Assembly (NCBI GenBank): GCA_045635745.1
Contig: JAZTWG010000048.1
Location: 62,001 to 126,000, forward strand
DNA: 64,000 bases
Direction of reading: 5' to 3'
Source: SIG78 sp045635745
GTDB lineage: Bacteria > Verrucomicrobiota > Lentisphaeria > Victivallales > Victivallaceae
Shown here: positions 26,100 to 35,604 of the stretch, in pieces
How positions within the stretch are numbered: the stretch's first letter is position 1
Layout: every line of letters begins with the position of its first letter
Notes under the pieces: generated by a model
Database searches by the model: none
Told to the model about the DNA's origin: nothing
What the model saw: the letters and a program-made list of their open reading frames with translations, nothing else
Made by a program: the position numbers and the translations under genes

Positions 26100-27002
26100 A
26101 TGGCTGAACTCAAAGTCGGTATGATCGGGTTGGATACCTCGCATGTATCTGCATTCGTAAAATTGCTCAACGACCCCACCAACGAATTTCACGTTCCGGG
26201 CGTGCGGGTAGTTAAGGCGTTCCCGGGCGGCAGCACCAAGTTTTCTTCGAGCATCAACCGCGTGGAAGGTTTTACCAACGAACTGCGCGAAAAAGGCATT
26301 GAAATCGTTGACAGCATCGAAGCGCTGGCCGGTCTTGATGCGTATTTTCTGGAAAGCGTCGATGGCGACCAGCACCTTGAACAGTTCAAAGTGCTCGCCA
26401 ACTTCGGCAAACCTGTTTATATTGATAAACCTTTGGCTTGCAACTATGACGATGCCAAAGCTATCGTGGAACTGGCAAAAGCGAAAAATGTGCCGCTGAT
26501 GAGCTGCTCGAGCTTGCGCTGGGCGCTGGGAATCTGCGACCTCAAGCAGGAAGAAGACACCCAGGTTTTTGCCTGTCAGGCATTCGGACCCATGAACCTG
26601 CTCGATGACTATCGCGACTATTTCTGGTACGGCATCCACTCCACGGAAATCCTCTTTGCCATGATGGGCAAAGGTCTTGAATCCGTACAGGTGATCCCCA
26701 CTGAACACGCTGATTTGCTCTTCGGCCGCTGGGCCGATGGCCGAATCGGCTCGATCCTCGGCAACCGCAACGGTGTCTGGGAATTCGGCTGCACCATCAC
26801 TACCAACGTGCATCAGCGTCAGGCAGTGGCTTCGGGCGCTATTCCCTATTACAGCATGATGCTCAAGCAGATCGTGCCCTTCTTCCAGTCCGGCAAGAGC
26901 CCGATCGATATTGAAGAAACTCTCAATATCATTGCATTCCTCGAAGCTGCCAGCCGCAGCCGCGCCGCCGGCGGGGCACTCATAAAGATCGCCGACCTCT
27001 GA
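26100..27002 (+). CDS. Gfo/Idh/MocA family oxidoreductase, short form
   Basis: 300 residues. N-terminal Rossmann fold with KVGMIGLDTSHVSAFVKLL: the usual GxGxxG is changed to GLDTSH, as in a subgroup of this family. VYIDKPLACNYDDA is the (E/D)KP motif, and the C-terminal domain has YGIHSTEILFAMMGKG with the catalytic-region histidine. It is shorter than typical members (340-400) because of a compact C-terminal sheet. Ribosome site AAAGGAT nine bases upstream; co-transcribed with the amidohydrolase. Ends 40 bases before a strong bidirectional terminator. Confidence 0.88.
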   Translation: MAELKVGMIGLDTSHVSAFVKLLNDPTNEFHVPGVRVVKAFPGGSTKFSSSINRVEGFTNELREKGIEIVDSIEALAGLDAYFLESVDGDQHLEQFKVLANFGKPVYIDKPLACNYDDAKAIVELAKAKNVPLMSCSSLRWALGICDLKQEEDTQVFACQAFGPMNLLDDYRDYFWYGIHSTEILFAMMGKGLESVQVIPTEHADLLFGRWADGRIGSILGNRNGVWEFGCTITTNVHQRQAVASGAIPYYSMMLKQIVPFFQSGKSPIDIEETLNIIAFLEAASRSRAAGGALIKIADL

Positions 27003-27042
27003 AACGTATCTGTTGATTAAGTAAACCACATAAGTGGTGTAT

Positions 27043-27080
27043 AAAAAGCTGCTGCAGAATCACTCTGCAGCAGCTTTTTT
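27043..27080. terminator. Bidirectional terminator between the oxidoreductase and the lyxose-isomerase-like gene
   Basis: A perfect 16-base inverted repeat (AAAAAGCTGCTGCAGA and its complement, 6-nt loop) gives a GC-rich stem with T runs on both strands, between genes converging from 27002 and 27134. Confidence 0.92.
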
Positions 27081-27133
27081 ACATGTATAAAGCCGTACCC
27101 CCTGTACCGGGACAACCGGGCACAAAACTTCAC

Positions 27134-27805
27134 TCAATAATCCATTACGGTACGGCGGTAGATGGGTTCATCTTCTTCCACGCCGGGGAAGCGCAGCTGC
27201 GGCTCATAAAAGATATTGTCGGTATGATCGTCGTTTACGCTTGAGACCTCGCCGATCATAACATCGTCGCTGTCGTCGGCATAAAACTGGTGGAACACAT
27301 TGGGAGTAAGGGTCAGACTTTCGCCCGGATCAAGCACCACCTTGCCGCCGGCGGGTACGGTAATTTTGCGGCCGTCACGCACCAGATTTACCGGAGTATC
27401 GTCAAGCTCGCAAGTATCACCTCTGCGGTTGTAAAGTTCAAAAACAAGCTTGCCGCCGGCGCGGTTGATTATATCTTCGGTCTTGAGTGCGTGGCAATGC
27501 ATCAGAGTCATCTGATTGCGGCGCGAAATCATAATCTTTTCGGCGTATTTTTTGGTGTAGACCGGCGAATTATTCACCCCGTTGCGGATAGTGAAAAGCA
27601 AAAGACCGTATTTTCTGAAATCATTTCTGCCGAAATCAGTTATATCCCACCCCAAGCCGCAATCAAATATTTCGGCAATCTCGTCCTGATTCTGATGCGC
27701 CCAATCTTCCTTGCTCCAGGTGGCAAATTTGGGAAGTTTGAAATTATGCCGGGCAAAAAACTCCTCGGCGGCTCGAATTTCGCGATTTATTTCGGAACGT
27801 TTCAT
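27134..27805 (-). CDS. D-lyxose isomerase-like cupin
   Basis: 223 residues from the ATG at 27805 (AAAGGA seven bases upstream); a GTG five codons earlier is unlikely. It matches the D-lyxose ketol-isomerase family: MKRSEINREIRAAEEFFARH at the start, LGWDITDFGRNDF, then the cupin metal site TLMHCHALKTEDI with the later Glu in KLVFELYN and His in PNVFHQFYAD. These enzymes interconvert D-lyxose with D-xylulose and often D-mannose with D-fructose. It follows the class II aldolase gene by 15 bases. Confidence 0.88.
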   Translation of the reverse strand: MKRSEINREIRAAEEFFARHNFKLPKFATWSKEDWAHQNQDEIAEIFDCGLGWDITDFGRNDFRKYGLLLFTIRNGVNNSPVYTKKYAEKIMISRRNQMTLMHCHALKTEDIINRAGGKLVFELYNRRGDTCELDDTPVNLVRDGRKITVPAGGKVVLDPGESLTLTPNVFHQFYADDSDDVMIGEVSSVNDDHTDNIFYEPQLRFPGVEEDEPIYRRTVMDY

Positions 27806-27820
27806 GGCATTTCCTTTCAC

Positions 27821-28663
27821 TTATTTTCCACAGCGGAAAAGCTTGATCATTTCTTCAGTTTTAGCCGCCACAGCTTCCACCGCCGGGCGGTAGAAATTCC
27901 CCGGAACCGAAGGTGTGAGAACATTTTTGGCTTCATCAATAGCATTGAGCATAGCTTTGTTTATATCAGTACAGATATTGATCTTGGCAATGCCCAGTTT
28001 GATCGCTTTCTGCAGCAAATCGGCCGGAGTTCCAGATCCGCCATGCAATACCAGCGGCACATCCACAGCATTGGCGATCTCCTGCAAGCGGTCGAGCCGC
28101 AGTTCCGGCTTGCCCTTGTAATCGCCGTGAACCGTGCCGATAGCCACCGCAAGGCAGTTGATCCCGGTGCGTTCCACAAACTCTGCGGCTTCAGACGGAA
28201 CAGTCAGCACCGATTCGGTTGCCGCCCCACCATCACCACCTCCGCCAACATGTCCGAGTTCGGCTTCGCACGAAGCGTTATATTCGCGGGCGATAGCAGC
28301 AGCTTGAGCTGAAAGTGCAATATTATCTTCAAACTTCAACGTGGAAGCATCAAGCATGACCGAAGTAAAACCGGCGGCAAGGCATTCCTGCACATGTTCA
28401 ATGGTGCTGCCGTGATCCAGATGCAAAGCTGCGGATATATCATACTTTTTCACATAAAAACCGGCAATATCCGCCAGAGCATCTGCTCCGCCCATAAGGT
28501 TGTATTCCACCGGGCTGGCTTGCAGAATAACCGGGAAACGGCATTTGGCAGCAGCCATACAGACGGCGCTGATATTCAAACTGTCCCAGCACTCAAAAGC
28601 ACCCAAAGCGGCGCCCTGTTTGCGGGCGGCGATCATAAGTTCATCCATACGTAACAGAGGCAT
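27821..28663 (-). CDS. Class II (zinc) ketose-bisphosphate aldolase family protein
   Basis: 280 residues, cytoplasmic TIM barrel. Family signatures are clear: AALHLDHGS (catalytic Asp and Zn His), CEAELGHVGGGGDG (second Zn-site region), GTVHGDYKGKP (Zn His) and LVLHGGSGTP (phosphate loop), then KINICTDIN. This corresponds to the fructose-1,6-/tagatose-1,6-bisphosphate aldolase group. Whether the substrate is fructose, tagatose or another ketose bisphosphate is not decided by sequence. The operon with a lyxose-isomerase-like gene, and the absence of a kinase here, suggest a rare-sugar branch whose kinase is encoded elsewhere. Confidence 0.9.
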   Translation of the reverse strand: MPLLRMDELMIAARKQGAALGAFECWDSLNISAVCMAAAKCRFPVILQASPVEYNLMGGADALADIAGFYVKKYDISAALHLDHGSTIEHVQECLAAGFTSVMLDASTLKFEDNIALSAQAAAIAREYNASCEAELGHVGGGGDGGAATESVLTVPSEAAEFVERTGINCLAVAIGTVHGDYKGKPELRLDRLQEIANAVDVPLVLHGGSGTPADLLQKAIKLGIAKINICTDINKAMLNAIDEAKNVLTPSVPGNFYRPAVEAVAAKTEEMIKLFRCGK

Positions 28664-28703
28664 AAGTTCTCTCCTGATATTTTAAGTTTTTCACGTCTTC
28701 AAT

Positions 28704-28731
28704 AATATACAGTTACTATTTTTTTTTGCAA
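28704..28731 (-). promoter_or_regulatory. Promoter of the aldolase/lyxose-isomerase operon
   Basis: On the minus strand TTGCAA and TATATT are 16 bases apart, with an A-rich spacer; predicted start near 28697, about 34 bases before the ATG at 28663. Confidence 0.7.
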
Positions 28732-28856
28732 CTGAAAGAGTGATGTTTCAGCGTAATAAATCCATGGCATCCCTGCCGGGCGCCGCTGCTGCCAAATCAA
28801 TGGTGTTCTGATTAAGTTTTTATACTCGGTTGATGGGAAAAAAACTGTATCACTGC

Positions 28857-28884
28857 TTGCAATTTGCGTTTGCGCGTGTAAATT
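28857..28884 (+). promoter_or_regulatory. Promoter of the glycosidase/MATE/esterase operon
   Basis: TTGCAA and TAAATT are 16 bases apart, 45 bases before the ATG at 28929; AAGGAG lies in the leader. Confidence 0.6.
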
Positions 28885-28928
28885 AACCTCTGTTATATTT
28901 TCAATGAACAAGGAGCTGATGGATTTTT

Positions 28929-31625
28929 ATGAATAAATATGATTATCTTGCAAATACTCATGACCTTGAAAGCCTTTCCGACTGGGGACCTTTTGCCCGC
29001 GACATTTATGCTTTGAGCCATATTGCCGACCGTAAAAAAGGGATCAAATTTGATTTCTGTCTGATTCCCGGCATACTGCGGAGAAGTTTCTTCCCGCCGG
29101 AAACTTTGCGCGAATGTGGCTGTTCGCCGTTGGAAGCAGCGCCGGACTTGAGCTATTTTGCATTCCGCCAGCAAATGGAAGGCATGGATCACCTGTATTG
29201 TGATACCGCCTACGGCAATATAGGCAAAAATCTCTGGATCGGACGGGCGGAATTTGTCAACAATACCCATGAACTGCGCGCCTCAAGTTTGCTCGCTTGC
29301 GTAAGACTTGCGCCCCGGCCGGATGTGATGCCCTTTATTCCGGAGAATGCCCAATTCATTGATGCACTGGATTACGAAGAAATCAGCTACTCCTACACGC
29401 GATTTGACCACAATCTGGTGTTTGCCGGCGGCAGACGCGGCGAACAGAATTTCCCAGGCACGGTCAATAACCGCTGTATCGGTAAACCTTTTTACGACAA
29501 GGGTCTGCCCTGCTTTGCCGAAAAAGCCGGTGATAAAATCGTCTATAAAATAACTTCCGGCCATACCGACGGCACAATCTACGCCCGGATGCGGGTGGAC
29601 AAAGAAAAAAATCAGCAGTTCGATGTTCTGCTCAATGGTCAGAAATTTGCTTTTGACCTTGCCGGCAGCGGCGAATTTGAACTTGTTGAACTTTATTGCG
29701 GCAAGCTCGAAAAAATCAATACTCTCGAAATAATCAGCTCGTCCGATGGTGCCGGGCTCTACATCGATGGCTTTATTGCCGGCGATAAGACTCTGCAGGT
29801 TGCCGATATACTCTTTGCCCCCATGGGCCGTGCCATGTCGCCGCAGGTGCAAGATGGCTCTGCGGCACAAAGCTGTATTGTTTCCAGCGATAAACTCTCG
29901 CATAACTATGCTTGCTGGTGGAGCAGAGCCGAATCAAGCTGCCGCGAATACTGGGTGGATAACCTCTCTCATTTTATAAACTACTCCTACGGATTGCGCC
30001 ACCCCTATTTCCGGCAGGGGCGGCCCATCGGCAATGAATTCTGCCGCGACAGCTATATATTGCCTATCGAAATTGCATCCGGCGGCAGAGAAGTGGTTTA
30101 TACCCTTTACAGTATGGCCCCCTCTGCCGCCGAAGCCGAAGCAGCAATCGCAGCGATCGATAAAAGCGAGGACAATCTGGAAAAACTTTTCCAAACGGCC
30201 AGAAAACGTGCCAGTATTCCCCGCGGTTCCACTGCCGGCAAAAAGTATGAGTTCAGCCAGCAGCTGATGCGGGCCACCAGCTTGACCAATGTCAATTTCC
30301 CGATCAGCAAACAGGGCTGCAATATACGCCATCATGTACCGGATAAATTCTTCAACAGTCTTTACAGCTGGGATTCCGGTTTTATCGGTCTGGGCTTTAT
30401 GGAGCTGGATAAAACCCGCGCCATTGAAAATTTGAATGTATATGTTACCGACCCCGGCGCAGATAATGCCTTTCTGCTTTACGGAACCCCGATGCCGGTT
30501 CAGATATATATGTATCTTGAAATATGGAACCGCTGGCAGGATAAAGAAATGCTGGAGTTTTTCTACCCCAGATTGCTGCAGTTTTACAATTTCATCGCCG
30601 GCCATGTGCCGACTTCCACCTACAACCGGGCCAGGAGCAACATGCTCTGCAGTTGGGATTACTTCTACAACTCCGGCGGCTGGGATGATTACCCGCCGCA
30701 GTGGTATGTGTACAAAAACAAAACCCACAACTGCGTACCGGCAGTGACTACGGCACACGCCATTCGTTTTGCCAAGATCCTTTTGCAGGCGGCAGACGAA
30801 CTGGGCATTGAAAAAGATAAAGAACTGCTGCAAAACGATATTGCAAGATTTGCCGAAGCATTGCAAACTCATTCGTGGAGTGAAAAAGATTCGATCTTCA
30901 GCTATGTTGAGCACGATCAAAACGGCAATCCGATCGGGTTCTGGCTGGATCCGGAAAGCAAAGTGAATTTCAACTTTGGCATGGATGGAGCCAGCCCGCT
31001 GGTTTCCGGTATATGCAGTAAAGATCAGCGCGAAAAGCTCTTTGCACGACTTGCCGATCCTGAACACATGTGGAGCGATATAGGTATTTCCACCGTGGAC
31101 AAAACCGCTCCGTACTTCCGTACCGACGGATATTGGAACGGCTGTGTCTGGATGCCGCACCAGTGGTTCTTCTGGAAAGCGGCGCTGGACGACAACCGCA
31201 GTGACTTTGCCCGCAAGATAGCCCAAACCGCACTCGATCTCTGGCAGAACGAAGTGGATCAATCCAGATATTGTTTTGAACACTTTTCCATGAGTTCACA
31301 CCGCGGTGCGGGCTGCTGTCATTTTGGCGGACTCTCTTCGCCGGTGCTGAACTGGTACGCAGCCTATTTTGAGCCGCAACGTTTCAATGCCGGATTCGAT
31401 TGCTGGGTCAGGAGTCTGAAAACTTCGGAAAACGGAGCCGAAGCCGATCTGGTCATTTCCGGAGATCATGGCGATAAAACAACGGTATTGTATGTTGCCG
31501 GCGCCGGCGAATGGGATGCGTTGTACAACAACAAAAATGTACCGGTAAAAATGGTCATCGACGGCTGCCTGGAAATAACGCTCGAAAAAGCCGCTTCCGG
31601 CAAACTGGAAATCAAACGCCGATAA
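28929..31625 (+). CDS. GH63/MGH1-like glycoside hydrolase
   Basis: 898 residues without an obvious signal peptide. The N-terminal half (about 1-430) is beta-rich, as in the super-sandwich plus extra binding domain of such enzymes. The C-terminal half is an (alpha/alpha)6 barrel with FNSLYSWDSGFIGLG, MLCSWDYFYNSGGWDDYPPQW and DGYWNGCVWMPHQW, the last matching the YWxGxxWxP motif of GH63 and trehalase-related enzymes. The acid residue is probably one of the Asp in the WDSGF or GGWDDYP segments (inference). Possible substrates are alpha-linked gluco- or mannosides. First gene of an operon with a MATE exporter and an acetyl esterase. Confidence 0.8.
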   Translation: MNKYDYLANTHDLESLSDWGPFARDIYALSHIADRKKGIKFDFCLIPGILRRSFFPPETLRECGCSPLEAAPDLSYFAFRQQMEGMDHLYCDTAYGNIGKNLWIGRAEFVNNTHELRASSLLACVRLAPRPDVMPFIPENAQFIDALDYEEISYSYTRFDHNLVFAGGRRGEQNFPGTVNNRCIGKPFYDKGLPCFAEKAGDKIVYKITSGHTDGTIYARMRVDKEKNQQFDVLLNGQKFAFDLAGSGEFELVELYCGKLEKINTLEIISSSDGAGLYIDGFIAGDKTLQVADILFAPMGRAMSPQVQDGSAAQSCIVSSDKLSHNYACWWSRAESSCREYWVDNLSHFINYSYGLRHPYFRQGRPIGNEFCRDSYILPIEIASGGREVVYTLYSMAPSAAEAEAAIAAIDKSEDNLEKLFQTARKRASIPRGSTAGKKYEFSQQLMRATSLTNVNFPISKQGCNIRHHVPDKFFNSLYSWDSGFIGLGFMELDKTRAIENLNVYVTDPGADNAFLLYGTPMPVQIYMYLEIWNRWQDKEMLEFFYPRLLQFYNFIAGHVPTSTYNRARSNMLCSWDYFYNSGGWDDYPPQWYVYKNKTHNCVPAVTTAHAIRFAKILLQAADELGIEKDKELLQNDIARFAEALQTHSWSEKDSIFSYVEHDQNGNPIGFWLDPESKVNFNFGMDGASPLVSGICSKDQREKLFARLADPEHMWSDIGISTVDKTAPYFRTDGYWNGCVWMPHQWFFWKAALDDNRSDFARKIAQTALDLWQNEVDQSRYCFEHFSMSSHRGAGCCHFGGLSSPVLNWYAAYFEPQRFNAGFDCWVRSLKTSENGAEADLVISGDHGDKTTVLYVAGAGEWDALYNNKNVPVKMVIDGCLEITLEKAASGKLEIKRR

Positions 31626-31640
31626 AATATCTGAAAAAAA

Positions 31641-33017
31641 ATGGCTGTAAATAAAAATTTCATAGATATGAGCCACGGGCCGCTTTTCGGCAAGCTGCTG
31701 CGTTATGCTCTGCCGCTGATACTTACTTATCTTTTACAGTTGGCCTTTCATGCGGCAGATATGGTGGTAATCGGGCGCTGGGGCAGTCCGGAAAGTCTGG
31801 CGGCGATCGGAGCAACAGTGGCGATCACCGGATTGATAATCAATGTTGTAACCGGCTTATCGACCGGCACCAACGTGCTGGCAGCACAATATTTCGGAGC
31901 CAAAGACAGTAAAAACATGACCCATCTGGTGCATACGGCCATTGCAATAGGTGTAGTTGGCGGCGTAGCGGCATCGCTTTTCGGCTTTGCTATGGTCAAA
32001 TGGCTGGTAACGGTTACAGATATACCGGAAGATTCGCAATCTAAATCAATACTCTATCTGGTAATATGTTTTATCGGAGTACCTTTTCAAATCGTCTACA
32101 ACTTCGGCAGCGCCATACTGCGGGCGGTGGGCAATACCAAAAGTCCGCTCTATTATCTGATAATTTCAGGGGCAGTCAATCTGCTTTTGAATATATTTAT
32201 GGTTGTAGTATGCAAACTCGATGTAGCGGGTGTGGCACTTGCCACCGTAGCCAGTCAGGCGCTTTCCGCCTGGCTGGTGATCCGGCGATTGCAGAACAAT
32301 CACGGCTCAACGCGGTTGATATTGCGCAATTTGCGTGTTGATACATCACAGCTGAAAAAAATCCTGCGACTTGGGCTGCCGGCCGGAGCGCAATCCGGGT
32401 GTTTTGCCATTTCCAACCTGGTGGTTCAGAGCGGGGTCAATACCTTTGGAGTGGCGGCAGTTGCCGGGATCACTGTGGGGTTGAATATTGAACACTTGCT
32501 CTATGCGGTAGTTTTTGCCATGCACCACTCGTCGATCGCGGTGGTGGGGCAGAATTACGGTGCAAAACAGTATCACCGGGTAATAAGGGCGATCTATCTT
32601 TGTCTGGGCATGACTTTTGTCATCAATATCCTCTCCGGTAATATTCTGCTTTATTTTTCGCCGCAGCTGGCGGGGATTTTCAGCAGCGATCCGGAAGTGA
32701 TCCGCTTTGGAGTCATCCGGGCTCAAGAGATGTTCCCGGTATATTTTCTGCTGGGGTTCATGGATGTCACCAGCGGTGCGGCACGCGGACTCGGCTCCAC
32801 GCTCATTCCGGCGATCGCCACCTTGGCGGGCACATGCGGATTGCGGGTTCTGTGGGTGCGTTTTGCCCTCGGTCATTATAAAACCATTGAGTCCATACTC
32901 TGGGCCTACCCTATTTCGTGGACAGCGGTAACAACATGCAATATCTTGCTTTTGATATACTTGTGCAGAAAACTGTTAAAAAGCAATCACTACAGCAATC
33001 TGCCGCCGCTGAAGTAA
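31641..33017 (+). CDS. MATE family efflux transporter
   Basis: 458 residues, inner membrane, 12 predicted helices in two related halves. Landmarks: MSHGPLFGKLLRYALPLIL at the cytoplasmic N-terminus, LAAIGATVAITGLIINVVTGLSTGTNVLAAQYFGAKD in the first half and VGQNYGAKQYHRV in the second, both typical MATE elements. It would export small cationic compounds or metabolites using a Na+ or H+ gradient. It starts 15 bases after the glycosidase gene and ends 33 before the esterase, so it is co-transcribed; a role in exporting a glycan-derived product is only a guess. Confidence 0.92.
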   Translation: MAVNKNFIDMSHGPLFGKLLRYALPLILTYLLQLAFHAADMVVIGRWGSPESLAAIGATVAITGLIINVVTGLSTGTNVLAAQYFGAKDSKNMTHLVHTAIAIGVVGGVAASLFGFAMVKWLVTVTDIPEDSQSKSILYLVICFIGVPFQIVYNFGSAILRAVGNTKSPLYYLIISGAVNLLLNIFMVVVCKLDVAGVALATVASQALSAWLVIRRLQNNHGSTRLILRNLRVDTSQLKKILRLGLPAGAQSGCFAISNLVVQSGVNTFGVAAVAGITVGLNIEHLLYAVVFAMHHSSIAVVGQNYGAKQYHRVIRAIYLCLGMTFVINILSGNILLYFSPQLAGIFSSDPEVIRFGVIRAQEMFPVYFLLGFMDVTSGAARGLGSTLIPAIATLAGTCGLRVLWVRFALGHYKTIESILWAYPISWTAVTTCNILLLIYLCRKLLKSNHYSNLPPLK

Positions 33018-33050
33018 CACGTTAAACTACATTTCAAGGAAACTGTTTTC

Positions 33051-33995
33051 ATGAAGATCCGACACGAATTCAGCTTTGATCCCACCAATGGCATGACAAG
33101 AAAAGCTCTTCTGCAGATCAAACCGGGAGTTCCGCCGGAAGGTTTTGCGGATTTCTGGCAAACACATTACCAACAAGTTACCTCCGGCAAGCCAGACTAC
33201 CATGTGGAAGCAGAATTGTGGAGTCCCCGAGAGAATGAAAAAATCTACCGTATCCGGGTTCGTAATTACGACGGAGTGGAATTTGTCATGTTCATCGCCC
33301 GACCGGAAAACTCATGCGGGGGGTTGGTTATTGGTCAGGGCTACGGCAATCCGGGCGCTCCGGCATTGAGTGCATACAATCTGACCACAGCTTTTGCCTG
33401 CGTGCGCGGCTTGGGCTTTTCGCAAAATAAAACAATTCCCTGGGAGGTGAAGAGTCATGTACTCCACGGCATACAGGATAAATCCACTTACATACTCCAT
33501 GGTGTGATCGCTGATCAATGGATGGCTGCCAGCGTACTGCTGGATATGTTTCCGGATACGGCGGCAAATCTGAATTATTCCGGTGCCAGCATGGGCGGCG
33601 GTATGGGGGCCTTGCTTCTGGCCTGGGATAAACGTTTTAAGGCAGCATATCTGAACGTACCGACTTTCGGGGCAAGAATACGTTTTGATTACCAATCCAC
33701 CGGCAGCGGCGAAGCCTGCCGCCAGTATGTGCTCGCCCATCCGGAAGCCTTGGAAGTACTCGACTGGTTCGACGCCTCGGCTGCGGCCGGATTCATAAAT
33801 ATCCCCGTTTGCTGTGCGCCTGCATTATTCGATCCATGTGTTGCGCCGGCAGGACAGTTTTCGGTAGCCAACGGCATTAAAGAAGAGTACAAAACTCTCT
33901 TTATCCGCGATGTCGGCCACTTTCCGGCCACGCCCGGTGACAACCAGCTGACCGAAGATATACAAGCTTGGTGTCAAAAAAACTTTGCGCCATAA
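33051..33995 (+). CDS. AXE1-type acetyl esterase (acetyl-xylan esterase/cephalosporin deacetylase family)
   Basis: 314 residues, no signal peptide. An alpha/beta hydrolase with an N-terminal lead-in (EGFADFWQTHYQQV, like the FWxxxL opening of the family). The nucleophile is in NYSGASMGGGMGALLL (Ser about 179), the likely Asp in APALFDPCVAPAGQ and the His in IRDVGHFPATPGDNQ. All three catalytic elements are present and the length is usual. It would remove O-acetyl groups from sugars in the cytoplasm, after uptake. Last gene of the 28929-33995 operon; AAGGA precedes the ATG. Confidence 0.88.
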   Translation: MKIRHEFSFDPTNGMTRKALLQIKPGVPPEGFADFWQTHYQQVTSGKPDYHVEAELWSPRENEKIYRIRVRNYDGVEFVMFIARPENSCGGLVIGQGYGNPGAPALSAYNLTTAFACVRGLGFSQNKTIPWEVKSHVLHGIQDKSTYILHGVIADQWMAASVLLDMFPDTAANLNYSGASMGGGMGALLLAWDKRFKAAYLNVPTFGARIRFDYQSTGSGEACRQYVLAHPEALEVLDWFDASAAAGFINIPVCCAPALFDPCVAPAGQFSVANGIKEEYKTLFIRDVGHFPATPGDNQLTEDIQAWCQKNFAP

Positions 33996-34056
33996 ATCAT
34001 TGCCGACAGAGGAATACAATACAACTCCACCAGACGAAATTCAGCGGCAAACGGAC

Positions 34057-35286
34057 TTACGGAAAAAATTTCCGCAATTCGACTTCCAGTTTTTGCGCCA
34101 TCTGGGCAAATCCACGATCGGTGGGGTGAGCACCATCAACGGTATTTTCGCTGTAATCCGCAGCGTCAAAGAATTTACTGCCGTCAATGAAATAAATATT
34201 TTTATCACCGGCAGCTTGTTTCTGCTCAACGATCGCGCGAAATTCTTCTTTGTAACTTGGCAGTTCCACCGCATAGCGTTTACCGTAAGGTATCTTGCTC
34301 AATACCAGAATCGGAATATCCGGGTATGCCTTACGGATGATATCCAGAAAACGCGGAACCCGTTCCCTGATAAGCGCCGCCGAAACACTGTTGGCTTCGC
34401 TGTCTAAAATAAACATTGCCGGATTTTTTATTTGAGAGAGTATTTCAGCTACTTCCAGATGATTCTGTCCATTGCCGGAAAAGCCGAAATTCAAAAATTC
34501 CCGTTGCAGTTTGCGGCTCAGGATATTGGTAAAAGCGCTGCCGGGGCGCGAAGCACATCCGCCTTGAGTAATGCTGGTACCGTAAATGACAATCGGGCGT
34601 GGATCTTTCAGCGGTGCGGGCGGCAGAATCTGTGCGGAATCTTCCAAGCCGATAAAAATTTCGTCAATTCCATTGTAAAGCGGAAAGTTGATCCGGAAAT
34701 GCCGCATTTGCTTCTCCGGCACATTGAATATTTCATCTACAAAAACCGTCTCACCGGGCACCGGGCGCGCGGTGTTCCAGAATTCTTCATCCACTCCGGG
34801 CGTTCCGCAATAAAGGTCAAAACCGCTGCGGCCGGTTTCTGCCATGGTGGCAGAAGTTTTGACATTGCTGTTGCGGGCGGAAATTACAATGCACCTACTG
34901 TCGGAAACAAAACGTATCTGCGCGCCGGCGGTACAGCGCGCCAGTTCGTTGACCGCACTGCGGACATTCTGTTCTGATCCGACCGGCAAGCGGTGATACC
35001 GCTTATCCACAGGAAACCAGTACAAACCCTCCACGGCAAATTTTCCATCGCGCGGATCATAAAATGCAAGTCCGGCACGATCTACTTTACGCCGTGCCAT
35101 ATAACGGTCGAGTTTTTCTATATCCATAATCGAGTCTTTATGATTGTTTTTCGATTTTACATTGTTTTTATTTACTGTTTTCATCAAACTGCCGTCCGGC
35201 TTTTCCGGGACAGCCAAAGCTGTAAACGATATACCGGAAAAACAGCCGGCAGCAATAAACAGACTTAAAAATCCGGTAAGATCCAC
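34057..35286 (-). CDS. SGNH/GDSL hydrolase with N-terminal GxDLY domain
   Basis: 409 residues from the GTG at 35286, preceded by CAGGAG; an ATG four bases earlier hits a stop at once. The N-terminus (about 1-26) is hydrophobic and may be a weak export signal, though it lacks basic residues; starts at internal Met codons (residues 35 or 54) would give a cytosolic protein. An N-terminal beta domain (about 60-200) contains the GFDLYCG motif that names the GxDLY domain found ahead of carbohydrate esterases. The SGNH domain has IYGTSITQGG (Ser 238), GFSGNG and VDGAHPTDRGF (Asp 384, His 387). Likely a sugar O-acyl esterase. Confidence 0.85.
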   Translation of the reverse strand: MDLTGFLSLFIAAGCFSGISFTALAVPEKPDGSLMKTVNKNNVKSKNNHKDSIMDIEKLDRYMARRKVDRAGLAFYDPRDGKFAVEGLYWFPVDKRYHRLPVGSEQNVRSAVNELARCTAGAQIRFVSDSRCIVISARNSNVKTSATMAETGRSGFDLYCGTPGVDEEFWNTARPVPGETVFVDEIFNVPEKQMRHFRINFPLYNGIDEIFIGLEDSAQILPPAPLKDPRPIVIYGTSITQGGCASRPGSAFTNILSRKLQREFLNFGFSGNGQNHLEVAEILSQIKNPAMFILDSEANSVSAALIRERVPRFLDIIRKAYPDIPILVLSKIPYGKRYAVELPSYKEEFRAIVEQKQAAGDKNIYFIDGSKFFDAADYSENTVDGAHPTDRGFAQMAQKLEVELRKFFP

Positions 35287-35325
35287 TACATTTAATCTCC
35301 TGAAAGTTGAGTTTAACTTTGTTTT

Positions 35326-35353
35326 ATTATAGCATAAAAGAAAATTTTTTCAA
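35326..35353 (-). promoter_or_regulatory. Promoter of the SGNH esterase gene
   Basis: On the minus strand TTGAAA and a perfect TATAAT are 16 bases apart, 40 bases before the GTG start at 35286. Confidence 0.75.
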
Positions 35354-35467
35354 TTATTTCGCAGCTCATAAGAAAGGGGAAACGCATTTTATTTTTCAAT
35401 ATCAATATAAAATACGGCAATAAAATGGTAAAAAAGGTGAAACATCAGATTTTCTGCATATTTTTTT

Positions 35468-35495
35468 TTGCCTTTTGCAAAATCAGTGTTATATT
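35468..35495 (+). promoter_or_regulatory. Promoter of tRNA-Gln
   Basis: TTGCCT and TATATT are 16 bases apart, with a predicted start about 29 bases before the mature tRNA 5' end. Confidence 0.6.
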
Positions 35496-35530
35496 ATATG
35501 ACATATTGCGATTGAGAGATCGCCGATTGC

Positions 35531-35604
35531 AGCCCCGTGGTGTAATGGTAGCACAAGTGATTCTGGTTCATTTTGTTGAGGTTCGAATCCTTACGGGGCT
35601 GCCA
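35531..35604 (+). tRNA. tRNA-Gln (CTG)
   Basis: A full cloverleaf can be drawn: acceptor AGCCCCG/CGGGGCT (7 bp), D arm GTGT-AATGGTA-GCAC, and anticodon arm AGTGA/TCATT with loop TTCTGGT, so the anticodon is CTG (reads CAG). The variable region is 4 bases, the T arm TGAGG-TTCGAAT-CCTTA, the discriminator G, and CCA is encoded. The only RNA gene I can support in the window. A T-rich hairpin follows immediately. Confidence 0.95.
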
